This document shows positions 1 to 11,561 of a stretch of 37,358 bases of DNA, piece after piece. The DNA lies in the NCBI GenBank assembly GCA_002049455.2, contig KV919260.1, positions 1 to 37,358 of the forward strand, given 5' to 3'. Position 1 is the stretch's first letter, and each line of letters begins with the position of its first letter. A program made the position numbers and the translations under genes. Under the pieces are notes generated by a model. That model made no database searches and was not told where the DNA came from. It was given only the letters and a program-made list of their open reading frames with translations. Source of the DNA: Porphyra umbilicalis. Its lineage: Eukaryota; Rhodophyta; Bangiophyceae; Bangiales; Bangiaceae.

Positions 1-891
1 GCGGAGATACATCACCATCCGCCTCCGCAACCGGATCGACTCGAGGCCGCGAAAAACCCACGGACAGATGGTGGTGGCGTGCGCCCGAAGTAGAGGCCAT
101 AATGCGCGAGGTCCGCCTCGGAACACCGCGACTCCGACCACCACTTCCGTAATACCGTGTTGCTGCGTGCCTCACGCTATCCTTCGACCGTTTCCGCCTG
201 CCAGACCCGTGCAATCAGTGGCACGTCCTTGGCCCGCATCACACGGCTGAGAGTGAGCGTGCACTCACTGTTGCTGGGGAGGTCGTGCCGACACAGTGTA
301 CACGACATTGCGTACTCGAACAGGTCTGGTGTCACCCTCAGAAGAAGTGCACGCCCTGTGTTTCGAGAGCGTGCTTCTGACCTCAAGGCTCAGCGACTAC
401 TTCACGTTGCTTTTCTCTGGTTCCTTGGACGCACCCGACCCAGCATATAGTACATAGCTCTTTTGATTGCATGCTGCAGTTGCGCAATGACATATTTTTG
501 TCTGCCAACGTGGCTTGAAACAAACGCGGGTGTTGTCTGTCGTATGTCACATGACAATGGTCTTGCCCGTTCTCAGCGATGCTAGGACAGCAAGCCCAGT
601 TCCTGGAGCTGCGTACATTCCATGTCTTTCATTGACGTGACATGCAGTGACCTTCTCATTCACACGACTATAGCCGCGCAGCCGGGCGGGCAGAGAATGC
701 ATGTACACCGATGGAAGATGGAATGCACAATGGTGCAAATCCAGTCCTCTACGATACGGACGTGAATCCGCCGGGTGCCAGTCGCCCTCCACATTGCACG
801 TCTTCCTTCTCCCTCATGTCAACTGACTGTACACAGTGACGCTTCGGAACGCACACCAGCAAGCAAAAACAACAGGTGTAACCGATCCAGC
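1..891. other. No supported gene
   Basis: Mixed-composition sequence, less GC-rich than the gene block that follows. The only open frames are short (97 residues or fewer) and show no family resemblance. I see no tRNA, tandem repeat or terminator. It could hold the 3' untranslated region of the minus-strand gene that ends at 892, but no AATAAA signal is visible. Confidence 0.5.
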
Positions 892-2954
892 TCAGCAGTC
901 ACTGTCGACTTCAATCTCGGCCTTGCCCCACACGTCGCGATCAACGTGCTCCTCGTCAGTCGCAGCCACCATGGGCTTCTCCACCCGTACGTTCTTGTAC
1001 TCAACGGCCCAACGCTTGTAAAAGCGTCGCACAATGCCCACGTGCTGCCGCTTCCACCGCCGTCCGCCGTCGATCACCACGCGCTTCCACTTGAGGCGCG
1101 CCAGCGGTCCGCCGCCACACATCCCCAACAACGGCTCCTTCCACGCGTCGATTGCGTTGGTCGTCCGCAGCGGGCGCGCCGTCGCGGCGGCGGCGGCCCC
1201 CGGGTCGGTCGCACCCGCCACGGCGTGGTACAGGCCCGCGCACATGGCGGCACCGAGGCGTTCGGCAGCTTCGGGCGACGTTGCCGTCGCGAAGTCCATG
1301 GACGTTACCGTCGTTGACGACCGCCGCCGTGAGTGGAGGCCGAGTGCCACGACCAGTGAGGGGAGGAAGGAGTCTGACAGGTTGTCCAGGTGCTTGAGTA
1401 CCACGGGCGCAAAGTCGTCGACGGCCACCAGGATTTGCTTGAGCAGCGCCCCCGGCGGCTGGTGCGCGTACGTGGTAGGCGTCGACTCTACAGCCTCGAG
1501 CAGCGACAGTATGGTGGTATGGATTGCTTGCAATGGCCGCGGGTGTGCCCGCAGCAGGGTCGTCTGGTTTCGAGGGGGGACGGTTTCAATGAGCAGGGGG
1601 ATGAGCGTGTCCATCTCGTACGTGAACAACACGTCGGTGAGGTAGGAACGGAGGCCCGGGAGCCACTCGACAAACTCCTCAATATCCAACGACGTTAGGG
1701 CGAGGGTGCGCTTGCTCATCGAAGCAAGCATGTAGTAGAGGTCAAAAACTGTGGTGGCGGGCGCGTTTGAGACAGGCAACCGGCGCACAAGTCAGAACAA
1801 ACAGGGGAGCGCAGGTACGACACGGGAGCAAAGTGAGAGACAAGGACGGATACGCACAGATGAATCGAGTCAGTCACAGCAGACATCCATGCTCTAAAGA
1901 AGCAAGGAATACATGCAGGGGCTCACCCAGGCACTGGTAGTCACACCTGTCGCACTCGTCACCATCGCAGAAGCATCGACACAAGCGCGACACGCCCTGC
2001 AGTGGATAGGTGCCGCCGTCGCACGCCACGACCCTCCGCCCCGCGCAATCCACCCACCCACATCGCACCCACCGAGTGCGCGACGACCAACGTACGTTCT
2101 CTCCGCACCGCATTCGCCACAACCACAAACCCGTCGTGCACCGGGCTGCGGCCGCCCCGCGCCAGCCGCAGCGTCGCCGGCTCCCGCACCACCGCTTGGC
2201 GCATGAGGTTGATCTTGACGTTTTGGGGACTGGGGGTGCCCCCCCCACCCCGCCGCCCCCCCCTCGCCGCCCGTCGCTCCGCACCAGCCTGCTGCTTGAC
2301 GCGGGCGGCGAGCTCCGCCATGTCCTCCTCATTCTCCGCGTCCCACTCGCCCGGCACGAGCGACGCGGTCGCCACCGCGCCGCGGGTGCGGAGGCGCGCC
2401 ACGCGGTCGTGCGTCGTGCGCGCGTCGCCGCCGACGAGGCCCCCGCGCGGCACCGCTGGCTCGTCAGCGGCGGTGGCGCCACCCGCCCCCCGGGGCCCGA
2501 CTTTGAAGCTCGTACTCCACGGGGCGCTGCCGCTGCGGCCGCCGCCGCCGGTGCGCCCGCGGTGCAGCCGCCCGCCCTCCCCCGTGGTGAGGCGGGCGAG
2601 GAAGCCATTGCCGCCCGCCTTGGTCGAACGCACCCGCGGCAGCGCCGCCGAGGAGCGGCGGCGGAGGCGCCCCGTCGGCGCATTACTAAACGAGTGCCGC
2701 CCCGCGAGGCGCGCCACGTCGTCGGCCACCGCGGCCGTCGACGTGGAGACGGTCGACCCGACGGTGGTGATGGTTAGGGTGCTGCCGACGGACAGGGGTG
2801 GCGGGTTCCCCAGCGACTGGAGCGACGCGGTGGCGGCCGCGTCGAGGGAGTTGCGCGCGCCGCCCACGGCCTCGCCGCCAACGACGCGCGACGTGGGGGG
2901 CGTCGGGGGGGACGGCGGCGGCGACGGGTCCGCCACCCGCATGAAGGGCGGCAT
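892..2954 (-). CDS. Unrecognised three-exon gene with a Cys-rich segment
   Basis: Proposed exons on the minus strand are 2954-2073, 1996-1927 and 1748-892, giving 602 codons with no stop. The frame joins cleanly: the GTGAGC donor after 1927 and the CACCACAG acceptor before 1748 rebuild a Val codon. The upstream donor (GTGGGT at 2072) and acceptor (CACTGCAG ending at 1997) are phase 0. Residues 1-294 are low complexity and rich in Ala, Arg, Gly and Ser. Residues 295-317 hold six Cys (CRCFCDGDECDRCDYQC), possibly a metal-binding knot. Residues from about 318 to the end look globular, with a hydrophobic helical stretch (EEFVEWLPGLRSYLTDVLF) and a basic C-terminal region (WKRVVIDGGRRWKRQHVGIV). 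I recognise no family. The start ATG at 2954 is the first in frame, but further 5' exons are possible. The first intron (76 bp) is the least certain; an alternative in-phase donor lies 12 bp further downstream. The antisense frames do not splice into anything coherent. Confidence 0.5.
1749..1926 (-). other. Predicted intron 2 of the Cys-rich gene
   Basis: This 178-bp GT-AG intron has donor CTGG/GTGAGC and acceptor CCGCCACCACAG/TTTTTGAC. Removing it joins two minus-strand frames that otherwise end in stops, and restores the phase exactly (G + TT). Confidence 0.6.
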
Positions 2955-5270
2955 GGCGTGGAGCCGCTTCCCACGTGAGCACGGCGGGGGGGGGAATGGG
3001 GGGAGAAAATGGGCGCCTCAGGCGGCGGCCGACGGAGGCAGGGCCTCCGCACCCCACCCGCGGCGGGCGCGGGCCGCGCGAGCGTGACGCCGGCGACGGC
3101 CGGGGCGAAACTCGTGCAATCCCCGCGAGTGGCCGCTGCGTGGCCCACCCGGCCGCCACGTCCGGTGGTGGCTTTGGGGAGCGCCCCCACCAAAGCGCCG
3201 CGTGGTGAATGGCAAAAGGGCGCCCCGTGCGTCAACGCGGGCGCCCGGCGTCGACAGCGCGTCGGGCGGCGGGGGCCCTTTGCGGCAGGCGCTTGCCCCG
3301 CTGGGAGCTGCCGCCGCCCTCCGCCCACTGCGCGGGGCCACGTGGGGCGCCGTGGCGGCGAGCGCCTCTGCTCTGCAAGGAGCAATAAAGGCACACGTGG
3401 TCGGCGGCGCGTGCACGGCGCCGCTCTGCTCACGCACCGACGCGCCAGCGGAACCCCCCCCACCCATAAGCTCCACGGCGGACGACAGTGGCCGCCGGCG
3501 TCTGTCGGTGAGCCGCGCGCTGCGGGCCTCACCGACACTTGCGCCGCCTCACCGGTAGTAGCGGCGGCGCGCAGGGGGATGCTTCGCCAGGAGGGAAAAG
3601 GGGAATGCGCCGCCACGGCACGGCGCCGAGAGTGGCAGACGCAACGCGTTTGTCACCGCCCGACAGGTGAGCCCGACCGCGGCGGCGCGGGCCACACGGA
3701 CGGATACTCACTGGCCGGGCAAAAAGTCCTGTGCTGCTGCAAAGATGGCAGAGGGGGGGGGGGGTGGGGTAGGGTGCGCACGAGCCGCGGCGGTCGTCCT
3801 CGCAAGCGGGGTCGGCCACCGGCGGAATACCACTCCCACGCCACCGTCAGCTGACCGACACGGGCGCCGTCCCATTCCTGGCGCTGTCGTCACACAACAG
3901 CTAGCACCCAGTGCGACACTGCGCGGCTTGTTGGTCGCGCGGCGGTGGAGCGCACCGCTTCGTCCCCGCTTGGCCCGCGTCGCCCCCCCGTGGCCCGACA
4001 GTGCAGCCTCGTCTGCGTAGTCGCTTCGGACGAGGCGGCGGCAGCAACTGCAGCGCCGACCGCAGTGGAGCCAAGGGCGGTCTGCGCGGCACGGGGCGCT
4101 CGTTCCGATAGAGTGGCACAAGAAAAAAAGCCGACAGCTTGTGCGGTAGCACAGCGCGGCGCGTGCCACCGCCCCCACCGGCAGCCGCGCACTGTCCGTG
4201 AGGCACCACTGGTGGGTGCCGCCGCCGCCGCTGCCGCCGTCGATGCGGCTGCTGTCCGCGCCGGCTGCCGCACCAACGCCCAGCCGCCGTTAGCAGAGCC
4301 CCGTCGGCCCATCCCGCGCCCCCTACTCCCCAACGGCCGCACGCGTGTGGGGGGCTGGCCACGCTGTACCCGCCACCGCGCTGCGCACGACGCGTGGAGG
4401 GTGGCGCCGTCAGCGGCGGGCCGCGTCCGCGCGCCTCTCGCCGCGCCGCGCTGGCGCGCACGCGGGCGCCGCGGGGGGGGTGCGCACGCGCCCGCCCGGG
4501 CTGTCTGCTGGCGCGGCGGGTGGAGAGCGGACCCGCACCCCGAGGAGGCCGCCACCAGAGGAGGGCGCGGCGGCGGAGGTGGCCGACCTCGTCTGGCCAC
4601 TCCGCCGCTCGGCCGGCCGTGGCGGTGGAAGCGGTGTGCCGCAGCCAGCCGCGGCAGCGCGCACGCTGACCGTCTGCGCAGCGGCACGCGCGCAGTGTGC
4701 AATCCGCCGGGGGCGTGGCCGGCCGGCCGTTTGAAAAACGGCGCTGCCGCCCCAACCACCGGCGACACGGCGTGCGGCAAGGGCGGGTTGGGCGTACGGT
4801 CGGCGTGGTGGCGGTGCGGCTCACGGGTGGCAGGGGAGGACAAGCGCGGCCACGGCGTCGAACCACGGCCCCCGCCTCGTGGGCGGCGACACAGCAGGCT
4901 CCACCGGCTGCGCACGCTCGGGAACCAGGAGTCGGTGAGGTCAGCCAATGCAAGCGTTTACAGTGAAGCGTTGAGAACTTGGCCTTTCGTAAGCTCCTTG
5001 CCAATTCAACCTCTCGTCAGCGGACTTATGAGATCAAGAAGTCACCCGGTCAATGCCACAGTGCTGCAGCCGCCCTCGGACCGCCTCCCGCGCCTGAAGG
5101 GATAGCTCACGTAAATACTATGATCGTTCCTGCAAAAGCTGGAGAGGCCCCAGTCATCTATTGCACAGAGAGGCGCTACGTGACAACGAGAGAAGCACGA
5201 AGAAGCTCAGAGCACCACGAGAAAGAGAGAATCAAAGAGAAGAAGGCGCTTGTCTCAGCGTGCGAACTCG
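2955..5270. other. Gene-less GC-rich stretch
   Basis: Open frames run through all six frames because stops are rare at this GC content. None shows domain-like sequence or consistent codon bias. It may include 5' sequence of the minus-strand gene starting at 2954. Nothing else can be supported. Confidence 0.45.
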
Positions 5271-5329
5271 CCCTGCTTCAAAAAATATTGTTTTCAAGTG
5301 AAGCGCTATATATATGCCTCTCAGTAGGG

Positions 5330-6360
5330 TTGTCGGCAGCGCCCTCATTTCGGCGGCGCAGGCACATAACGCACCCAGGAGTACGGTTCGCAATAGCGCC
5401 CCTATGTAAGGGGCGTGGGGCGTAACAACGCCCAAATGGCGCCCGAACAGCGCCCTTCTGAAGGCTAGTGACGCCCCCTAAACGCCCCAAGTAGCACCCA
5501 TAAATACTTATTTATGAAGGTAGCACCCTATGGTCCTGTGATTATTCTGTAATCGCAGCCGCCTATTGATCCAATTGTCTATACACGTAATGATGGCAGT
5601 CAGGGGTCGCTACTGCTGAGTCTCCGTCAGTCTTTGTTTCCTTCACAATCAAGCCCAACCACCACCACGTCTACAACATCACCCTTCACCGTACAGGTGC
5701 TCTGCTGCCGCAAGGTACCACACCACGTCAAAGACATCACCCAGCCCCACGGCCTTGCGCTACGAGACGCGATGATAGCGGTGGGCACCCCCATCCCCGG
5801 TCGGATCCCGTGCAGAGGCTGCGGCCCCTTGACAACGCGTTCCACTCCCAGCTCCATCACCCGGAGCTGCGTGCTGGGCACCAGGCAATCATGTTCTAGA
5901 AATAGTAAAATTATCCGTGCTCTATGCGCGCCCTATCCGCGCCTCGGCGTCGAGGGGCGCGGGGCGTTAACAGCGCCCTAACAGCGCCCTAACAGCGCCT
6001 TCACAATGCCCCTCAATAGAGCCCCGGGCGCTCTTCCCAACTCTACCCAGGAGCACCCTTTGAGCGCCCACAGCGCCCCGAGCGTTTCGTTTGCGCCCGT
6101 AGTAGTACCCATCAAACAAAAGTGGTAGCCCGTCTTTTGGAGTAATTTGAAGAGGTCTTTGATTGTACGCGAAGGGTGACCAATCACTTTTATTTTCGGC
6201 CCACAGAATCCCGCTACAGTTGACTGAAAGCGCCCAAAATGCGCCCGGAAAAAAAGCGGAGCTGGGCGCTCGAGCGGCCAACGTGTGCCCTTTGAGGGCC
6301 CAATGTGGGCCCTTTGAGCGCTCCAAGATCGTCCCCCAAGTGAGCGCCCGTGCACACATC
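5330..6360. repeat. GCGCCC-rich repeat island with two diverged direct copies
   Basis: This AT-richer segment contains two related blocks about 540 bp apart (5396-5455 and 5927-6000). Both read roughly GGGGCGYGGGGCGTWAACARCGCCC. The second block includes three tandem 11-bp CAGCGCCCTAA units. A further GCGCCC/GGGCGC-rich stretch at 6230-6350 carries a doubled GTGGGCCCTTTGAGCG-like motif. Overlapping minus-strand ORFs of about 130 residues are translations of these repeats. The layout suggests an old transposable element or a satellite remnant. No transposase or reverse transcriptase is visible. Confidence 0.5.
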
Positions 6361-7505
6361 AACTCGATCTCTCAGTACTTTACGGCAAAAAGAACAAGAA
6401 GAATACCCCGTTCCTGGCACTCTCGGCCAATTCGAAGGCTGCCTAATGGTCCTGAAGACCGCTTTGAAATGAGGATGGGTTGTCGCGGGCAACAAGCATG
6501 GCTCCACCTGATACGAAACCGCGCTACAGACGCAGTATCTTTGCTGCAAACCGTCAGCCAGCTGGCCAGTTTGTCGATAGCCAATAAGAATGTGCACAGT
6601 CCAGCAGAGCTTCTGGTCGCCATTTGTGGTGGAGAGCATGAGCGGACGTCGCAACCGTCACGGCCTCAGGTCCAGGCAAATGACCAGGCTACGGACGGGC
6701 CGTCGCGTGCTGAGAGCCTCGACAGTGCCATTGTGGCAAGCCCTGCACGAGCCCTCGTTGATGTTGGAAGCCCAAAGCGCCAATAAATCCCGACCGCCCA
6801 CCTTTGAACAATCCGGTGCGCCGTCTCTGTTCCCTGCAGCTGTCGACCAGTGATTGGCTTGTCGAGATCGAAACCAGTACGCTTGCGTCATACCGCCCCA
6901 GCAGGTCGACAACTACATTCGCTGCACGCGTGCGCAAGACGTGACATCGCCGACCGAGGCAGAGACTTCACCTGCCAGCCGTCACGTGCACGCGCCGCCC
7001 GATCGGAGCGGCACTCCGCCTCCACGCCCTTCGTGCACGGGGGGTGGGTGGCCACCCACCATGGGGCGCCCGAACCAGGAGGCCATCAACTGCCGACCCG
7101 CATCTGCCGCGCCCGACGCAAGCAATCGCCTCCCCAGAACGTCGAGCGGTAGCGCCTATAAAGCCTCGAGACACCCGCTGGAACCACCACGGCGGCCGGG
7201 GACGCCACCTCATCGGCACTGCCTCGCGGACGCGCGGCTGCCCCGCATCGATTGATTTCCCACGGGCGCGTCCGCCGACGTCGCGAGAACGGCGACGCTC
7301 CTCTATCCGCATCGTATTCCGGGGTCCGAAATCCCCCCCCTCTCTCGCAAGCGCGCCATACGCCGGGCGGTACACCACTGGCGCCTGTCCCCTCCCCCAG
7401 GTCGGTGGCGCTGGGTCGCGCAAGCCCGCACCCTGGTCCGCACACAAAAACAAAGCGGCCACACTGGCGGACCCGCACCCCACCCCCTGTCCCCGGTGCG
7501 CGACC

Positions 7506-9078
7506 ATGTGCTTCTTATCCACCCCGTGCGGCGTCGGCGAGCCCGTCATCCTCCCAGCCTTGAGCGTGCCGCCCCCGGCGGGCGTCCGCGTCAACTTCGG
7601 CGGCAGCAGTGGCGGCAGCGGCGGCGGCGAGCACAACCATGACGGCCTGCCAGCTTCCCTTGGCCTGCAGCTGAGGGTGGCTGATGGGGAGCGCTGGCTC
7701 GACAACCGCCCCCATTCCGCGACGCCCAGCACCGGCGGCTGGTCTGACACGCGTTCACCGTCGGTGCCGCCGGTCGACACGCCCGGTGGCGACTGGCTCG
7801 ACGACCTCTTCCCGGGCTGCAGCCAGTCGGGGGAGTTGGTGGCGGTGGCGCCCCTGCTCGGGCCACTGCCGGGCTAGCCAGGCGGCGGCGGTGAGCTGCA
7901 CCTCCTGGGTGCCGACAGGACAACAGCACCGCCGGTGACGGCGGAGCTCCCCCCTACGACCACCCCCGTGCCGGCCGTGCCGGCCGACTCATCGGCGGGC
8001 ACCGCCCCTGCGGTGGTCATGCCGGGCTCTCCACCTGTGGTGGTGGTGGACCCGCTACGTACGCTGGCAGTGGATGCGGCGCACGCCGCTGTAGCAGCGG
8101 TGGGTGCGACAGCTGCCGCGCCAACTGTACCTCTCTTTGGAGCGGCCACCACCGGCACGCCGGCACGGGCGATGTCGGCAGCCAGAGGCACGTGCGACTC
8201 GTCTGCCGTGCTGGGTGGGAGTGCGTCAGCGCCGCTGGCCACGGCAATCGAGCCGCTGCTGACGGGCAGTGATGAGGCAATCGGCTCTAGTGCTGTTTTC
8301 TGGGGCGGGCCGGTTGCGGGCTTGGGGGTGGATGAGGGCGGCAGCGTCGACCTCAGCGTCGGCACATTGTCGGCCGCCCCATCGCGTGGGGAGGACGGGA
8401 TGGCGGCAGCCCCTGCCGATGCCGCGGCCACCGCGGGGCTGCTCGCTACCATCGCCGCGACGTCGGTCGGATGTTCCTCTACCCACACACGCGCGGCACG
8501 CGCGAGTGGGAGTCCCCTCGGGAGCACCTCGGCACGGGGGCGCCCGACCACTCGCGGTAGCGCGTGGGCGGCCCCGCCGAGCTCCACCACCCACCCGGCG
8601 GCACCCCCGCCACGGTGGCCACCCCCCCCCCACCCCCACCGCCACGGTCAGCGCGCCCGATCGCGCCTGCGGGCGCGGACCCCCCCCCCCCCCCACCCCC
8701 TCGCCCCCCCCCGCGGCCACTGACGGCATCGACGCGGCCATTGCCGCCCTCTATCGGCGGCTGGCCATCCTCGCCGGCACGGAAACGGAGGACGGGCGCC
8801 CCCGCCGCGGGCGCAAGCGGCGGCTGCCCAAGCCGCCGCTGCGGCTGGCCGCCGACGCGCGGGAGCTTGCCGCCGTCGCCGCCGCGCTCGTCGACGTGGC
8901 GGCCGCGGCGGCGGCGGAGCACCGGCGGCTGCGCGCGGAGCGGGCGGCGCTCCGCGCCGCGCTCGACAGGCTCGGCGGTGGCACGTCGGGGGGCGGCTGG
9001 GGTGAGGCCGCGTCGAGGGGCAGACGCTGTGCGGCCGCGCGGGCCGGCCCCACACGCCGCCCCTGGTGCCGCGGTTGA
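7506..9078 (+). CDS. Unrecognised low-complexity protein with C-terminal coiled coil, interrupted frame
   Basis: ATG 7506 is the first ATG of a frame running to a TAG at 7875-7877. The same frame reopens immediately and continues to about 8620, then passes to another frame in a poly-C tract and ends at TGA 9076-9078. The first part has an acidic stretch with Trp (GGDWLDDLFPGCSQSGELVA), like an activation domain. The middle is Ala/Ser/Thr/Pro-rich. The last 110 residues (from DGIDAAIAALYRRLAILAG) hold a basic patch (RPRRGRKRRLPKP) and a Leu/Ala heptad-like helix (EHRRLRAERAALRAALDRL), with almost every third codon position G or C. A transcription-factor-like role is possible but unproven. The TAG could be the end of a 3' splice site rather than a true stop. 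The minus strand is also open between 7874 and 8590, so only the 8725-9060 part is strand-certain. Confidence 0.4.
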
Positions 9079-10993
9079 GCCGTGGCCCTCGGACCGCGGC
9101 GGGCGGTACCGACGCGCCGATTGGCTCGGGGGGGCAGGCGCGCGCAGACGGGCGCCCCCCCCGTGGGCGGGGCGCCGCCCGCAGGCGGCGGCGCCCACCC
9201 CCGCCCCGCGCCCGCCCGCCGTGACCGGGGCCGACGGTGGCGGCTCTGCCGTCGCGGGGGGTGGCGGCTGCTCAGACGGACGGCCCCCTTGCGGCGGGGG
9301 AGCCCACCCCCGCCCCCGCCCCATCTCCCCCGAGCGCGCTACCGACGATACACCTGCCCGCCGCGCGTGCGGCGTGCGGCGGCGGCCGGCCGCCCCGGCC
9401 CACCCGGCGGGCCCGCCAGTGGCCACCGCCCGGCCATGTGGACGTGGCGGGTCGGGCCGCCGGCCCGCCGTGGCCGCCCCACTGGGACGGGCCGCAGAGG
9501 CGGGGGGCGCCACGGCGCCGCGGCCGCCCGTCGGCGTCTGCTGTGCGTGGCGGCGCACCCGCGCGTGCGCGGCCTCCCCCCGCCCGCTCGGCAGCCGGCG
9601 CGCGCGACCGTCACGGCCCTCCGCACACAATCCCGCGGGAGAGTGCGCGGACGGCCGTCACGGCGGTCCGCCGCGTCGGCCCGTGTCCCCGTGCCGCCGT
9701 CGGCGTCCCTACCATCCGTCGATCGACGCTCGCCTCGCCTCGCGCGCCGCTGCGCGAAGGTTGTGAGCGGCCCCTCCTGTGCGTGCACGTCCACCTGCTG
9801 ACCAGCACGGTGCCGCCGCTGCCGTGACTGCTTGGCGTCGTTGGCTCCCGCGACGCGACGGACGCGGCGGTGCCGTTGGGCGTGGTCTGTCAACCTCCCC
9901 ATCGGCGAGATGCCCCGCCGGCTGCACCCGGTACGCACCGTCGTGGACCCGTCTTATGACGGCGGGGGGGGGGGCACCTGTGGTGATGGCGGACCGGGTG
10001 AGACCGCCCGTGTGCTGGTGGCGCTCGGTTGTGGGGGGGGGCGGGGGGGCGGGGCTGCTGCTTGAGGGAGTGGCGTCCGCCGCTGAGCGGAGGGAGGAGA
10101 GGCGGGGATAAGCGGCGGGATTGCTGTGGCTGCGACCGCCGACGTTGTGGGCAGGGCACGCGGGGTGGGGCGCCCCGGTCTGTGGTGTGTGGCTTGCGCC
10201 GGCGGCGGCGTCATTGTTGCCGCCGTGGCTCGTGCTGGGCGCAGTGGTGGTCGGCGGGAAGGTTTTTGGGGGTCTGCACGCGGCCGAGGCTGTTTCCCTC
10301 CCTTGCTTCACGTCAACGCGGGAGGGGGGCGGGCGGGCAACGTCCCGTTCGTCTCCCTTGCATCGCTTTACCACGTGCGTGGGGGGGGGGGGGAGGGGCT
10401 TGTGCAGGCGGGAACGCGGGGCTCCCCGGCGGGTGCAGGGGGCGCGTCACGGCAGGACGAGCACGTGTGGCGGCGGCAGCGCAGGCGCCGGGTGGGACAC
10501 TTGGGGTCAGTGTGCCTCTCCAGCCACTCTCAAAAACACTGTGTCGCAGAGGCCGATTTGTACGGGTTGTGTATAGTGAGTTCTCGCTACATGATCGGGA
10601 GCGATTTCGCAAGGTCCTTGCAGTTCTTCATGTTTACCCCCCAGGACGACCTTGAAGCAGAGGTCAACTCGGAAACGATCTTATGGCTGGCGATCACAGA
10701 TAAAAATCACTGTATGCATATTTATTTCGATGCAGAACTCCGGTTGTTCTGTGTCCCGCTTGCGCTGGTCGAGTCCTCGCTGCCCTGCCATTGCACCTGG
10801 AGTCGCCGCGGCCTTTCGTGCCAGGCGCGTGGACGGTCGTGGCCCCCCGCGTGTGCCGCCGCCGCCCGCTCCGTCTGTTTCGTACGTTGCCGCCGCCGCC
10901 GCCGGCCGCCGCCCCCCCCGTGGCGTGTGCCACGCGTCGTGGCCGCGGCGCTCACCCGTTGGCCGCGCCCCCCCCCCCCCCCCCCTCCCCGCC
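9079..10993. other. Gene-less stretch upstream of the PhzF gene
   Basis: Up to about 10540 this is GC-rich with long uninformative frames on both strands. From about 10545 to 10750 the sequence becomes AT-richer, including TGCATATTTATTTCG near 10714. That is the only promoter-like patch before the PhzF start at 10994. No defined TATA box or other signal can be claimed. Confidence 0.4.
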
Positions 10994-11208
10994 ATGGCGT
11001 CGGCAGGGCCCCCCCCCCCCCCCTGCCCCTCCGCACCGCCGCCGCCTTTACGGTGCGGGGCGTGGCGCACTCGGGCAACCCCGCGGCGGTCGTCTTGTGT
11101 CCGCCCCCCCCCGCGGCGCCACTGACCGACGGCGCCATGCAGGCGGTTGCCGCCGAGCTGGCGCTGTCGGAAACGGCGTTTCTCACCCTGCCGCCGCCGC
11201 TGCCGTCG

Positions 11209-11242
<34 letters not shown>

Positions 11243-11490
11243 GCAGCGGTGGCGGCGGCGGTGGCGGCGGCGGTGGCGGCGGTGGCGGCGGCGGTGGCGG
11301 CGACGCGCCGCCGTCGACGGCGGGCATCCGCTGGTTCACCCCCACCGCCGAAGTGGCGCTGTGTGGCCACGCGACGCTCGCCGCGGCGGTCGCGGCGGTC
11401 GACGCGGGGTGGTTGGCGCCGGCGGCCGACGGGCGGGTGGTGTTTGCCAGCCGCCGGTCTGGGGAACTCGGCGTCGTGCTGCCGCCGCGG

Positions 11491-11561
<71 letters not shown>

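Noticed and set aside
5967..6362. 131-codon minus-strand ORF
   Set aside because: It is mostly a translation of the GCGCCC repeats, and overlapping frames look equally good.
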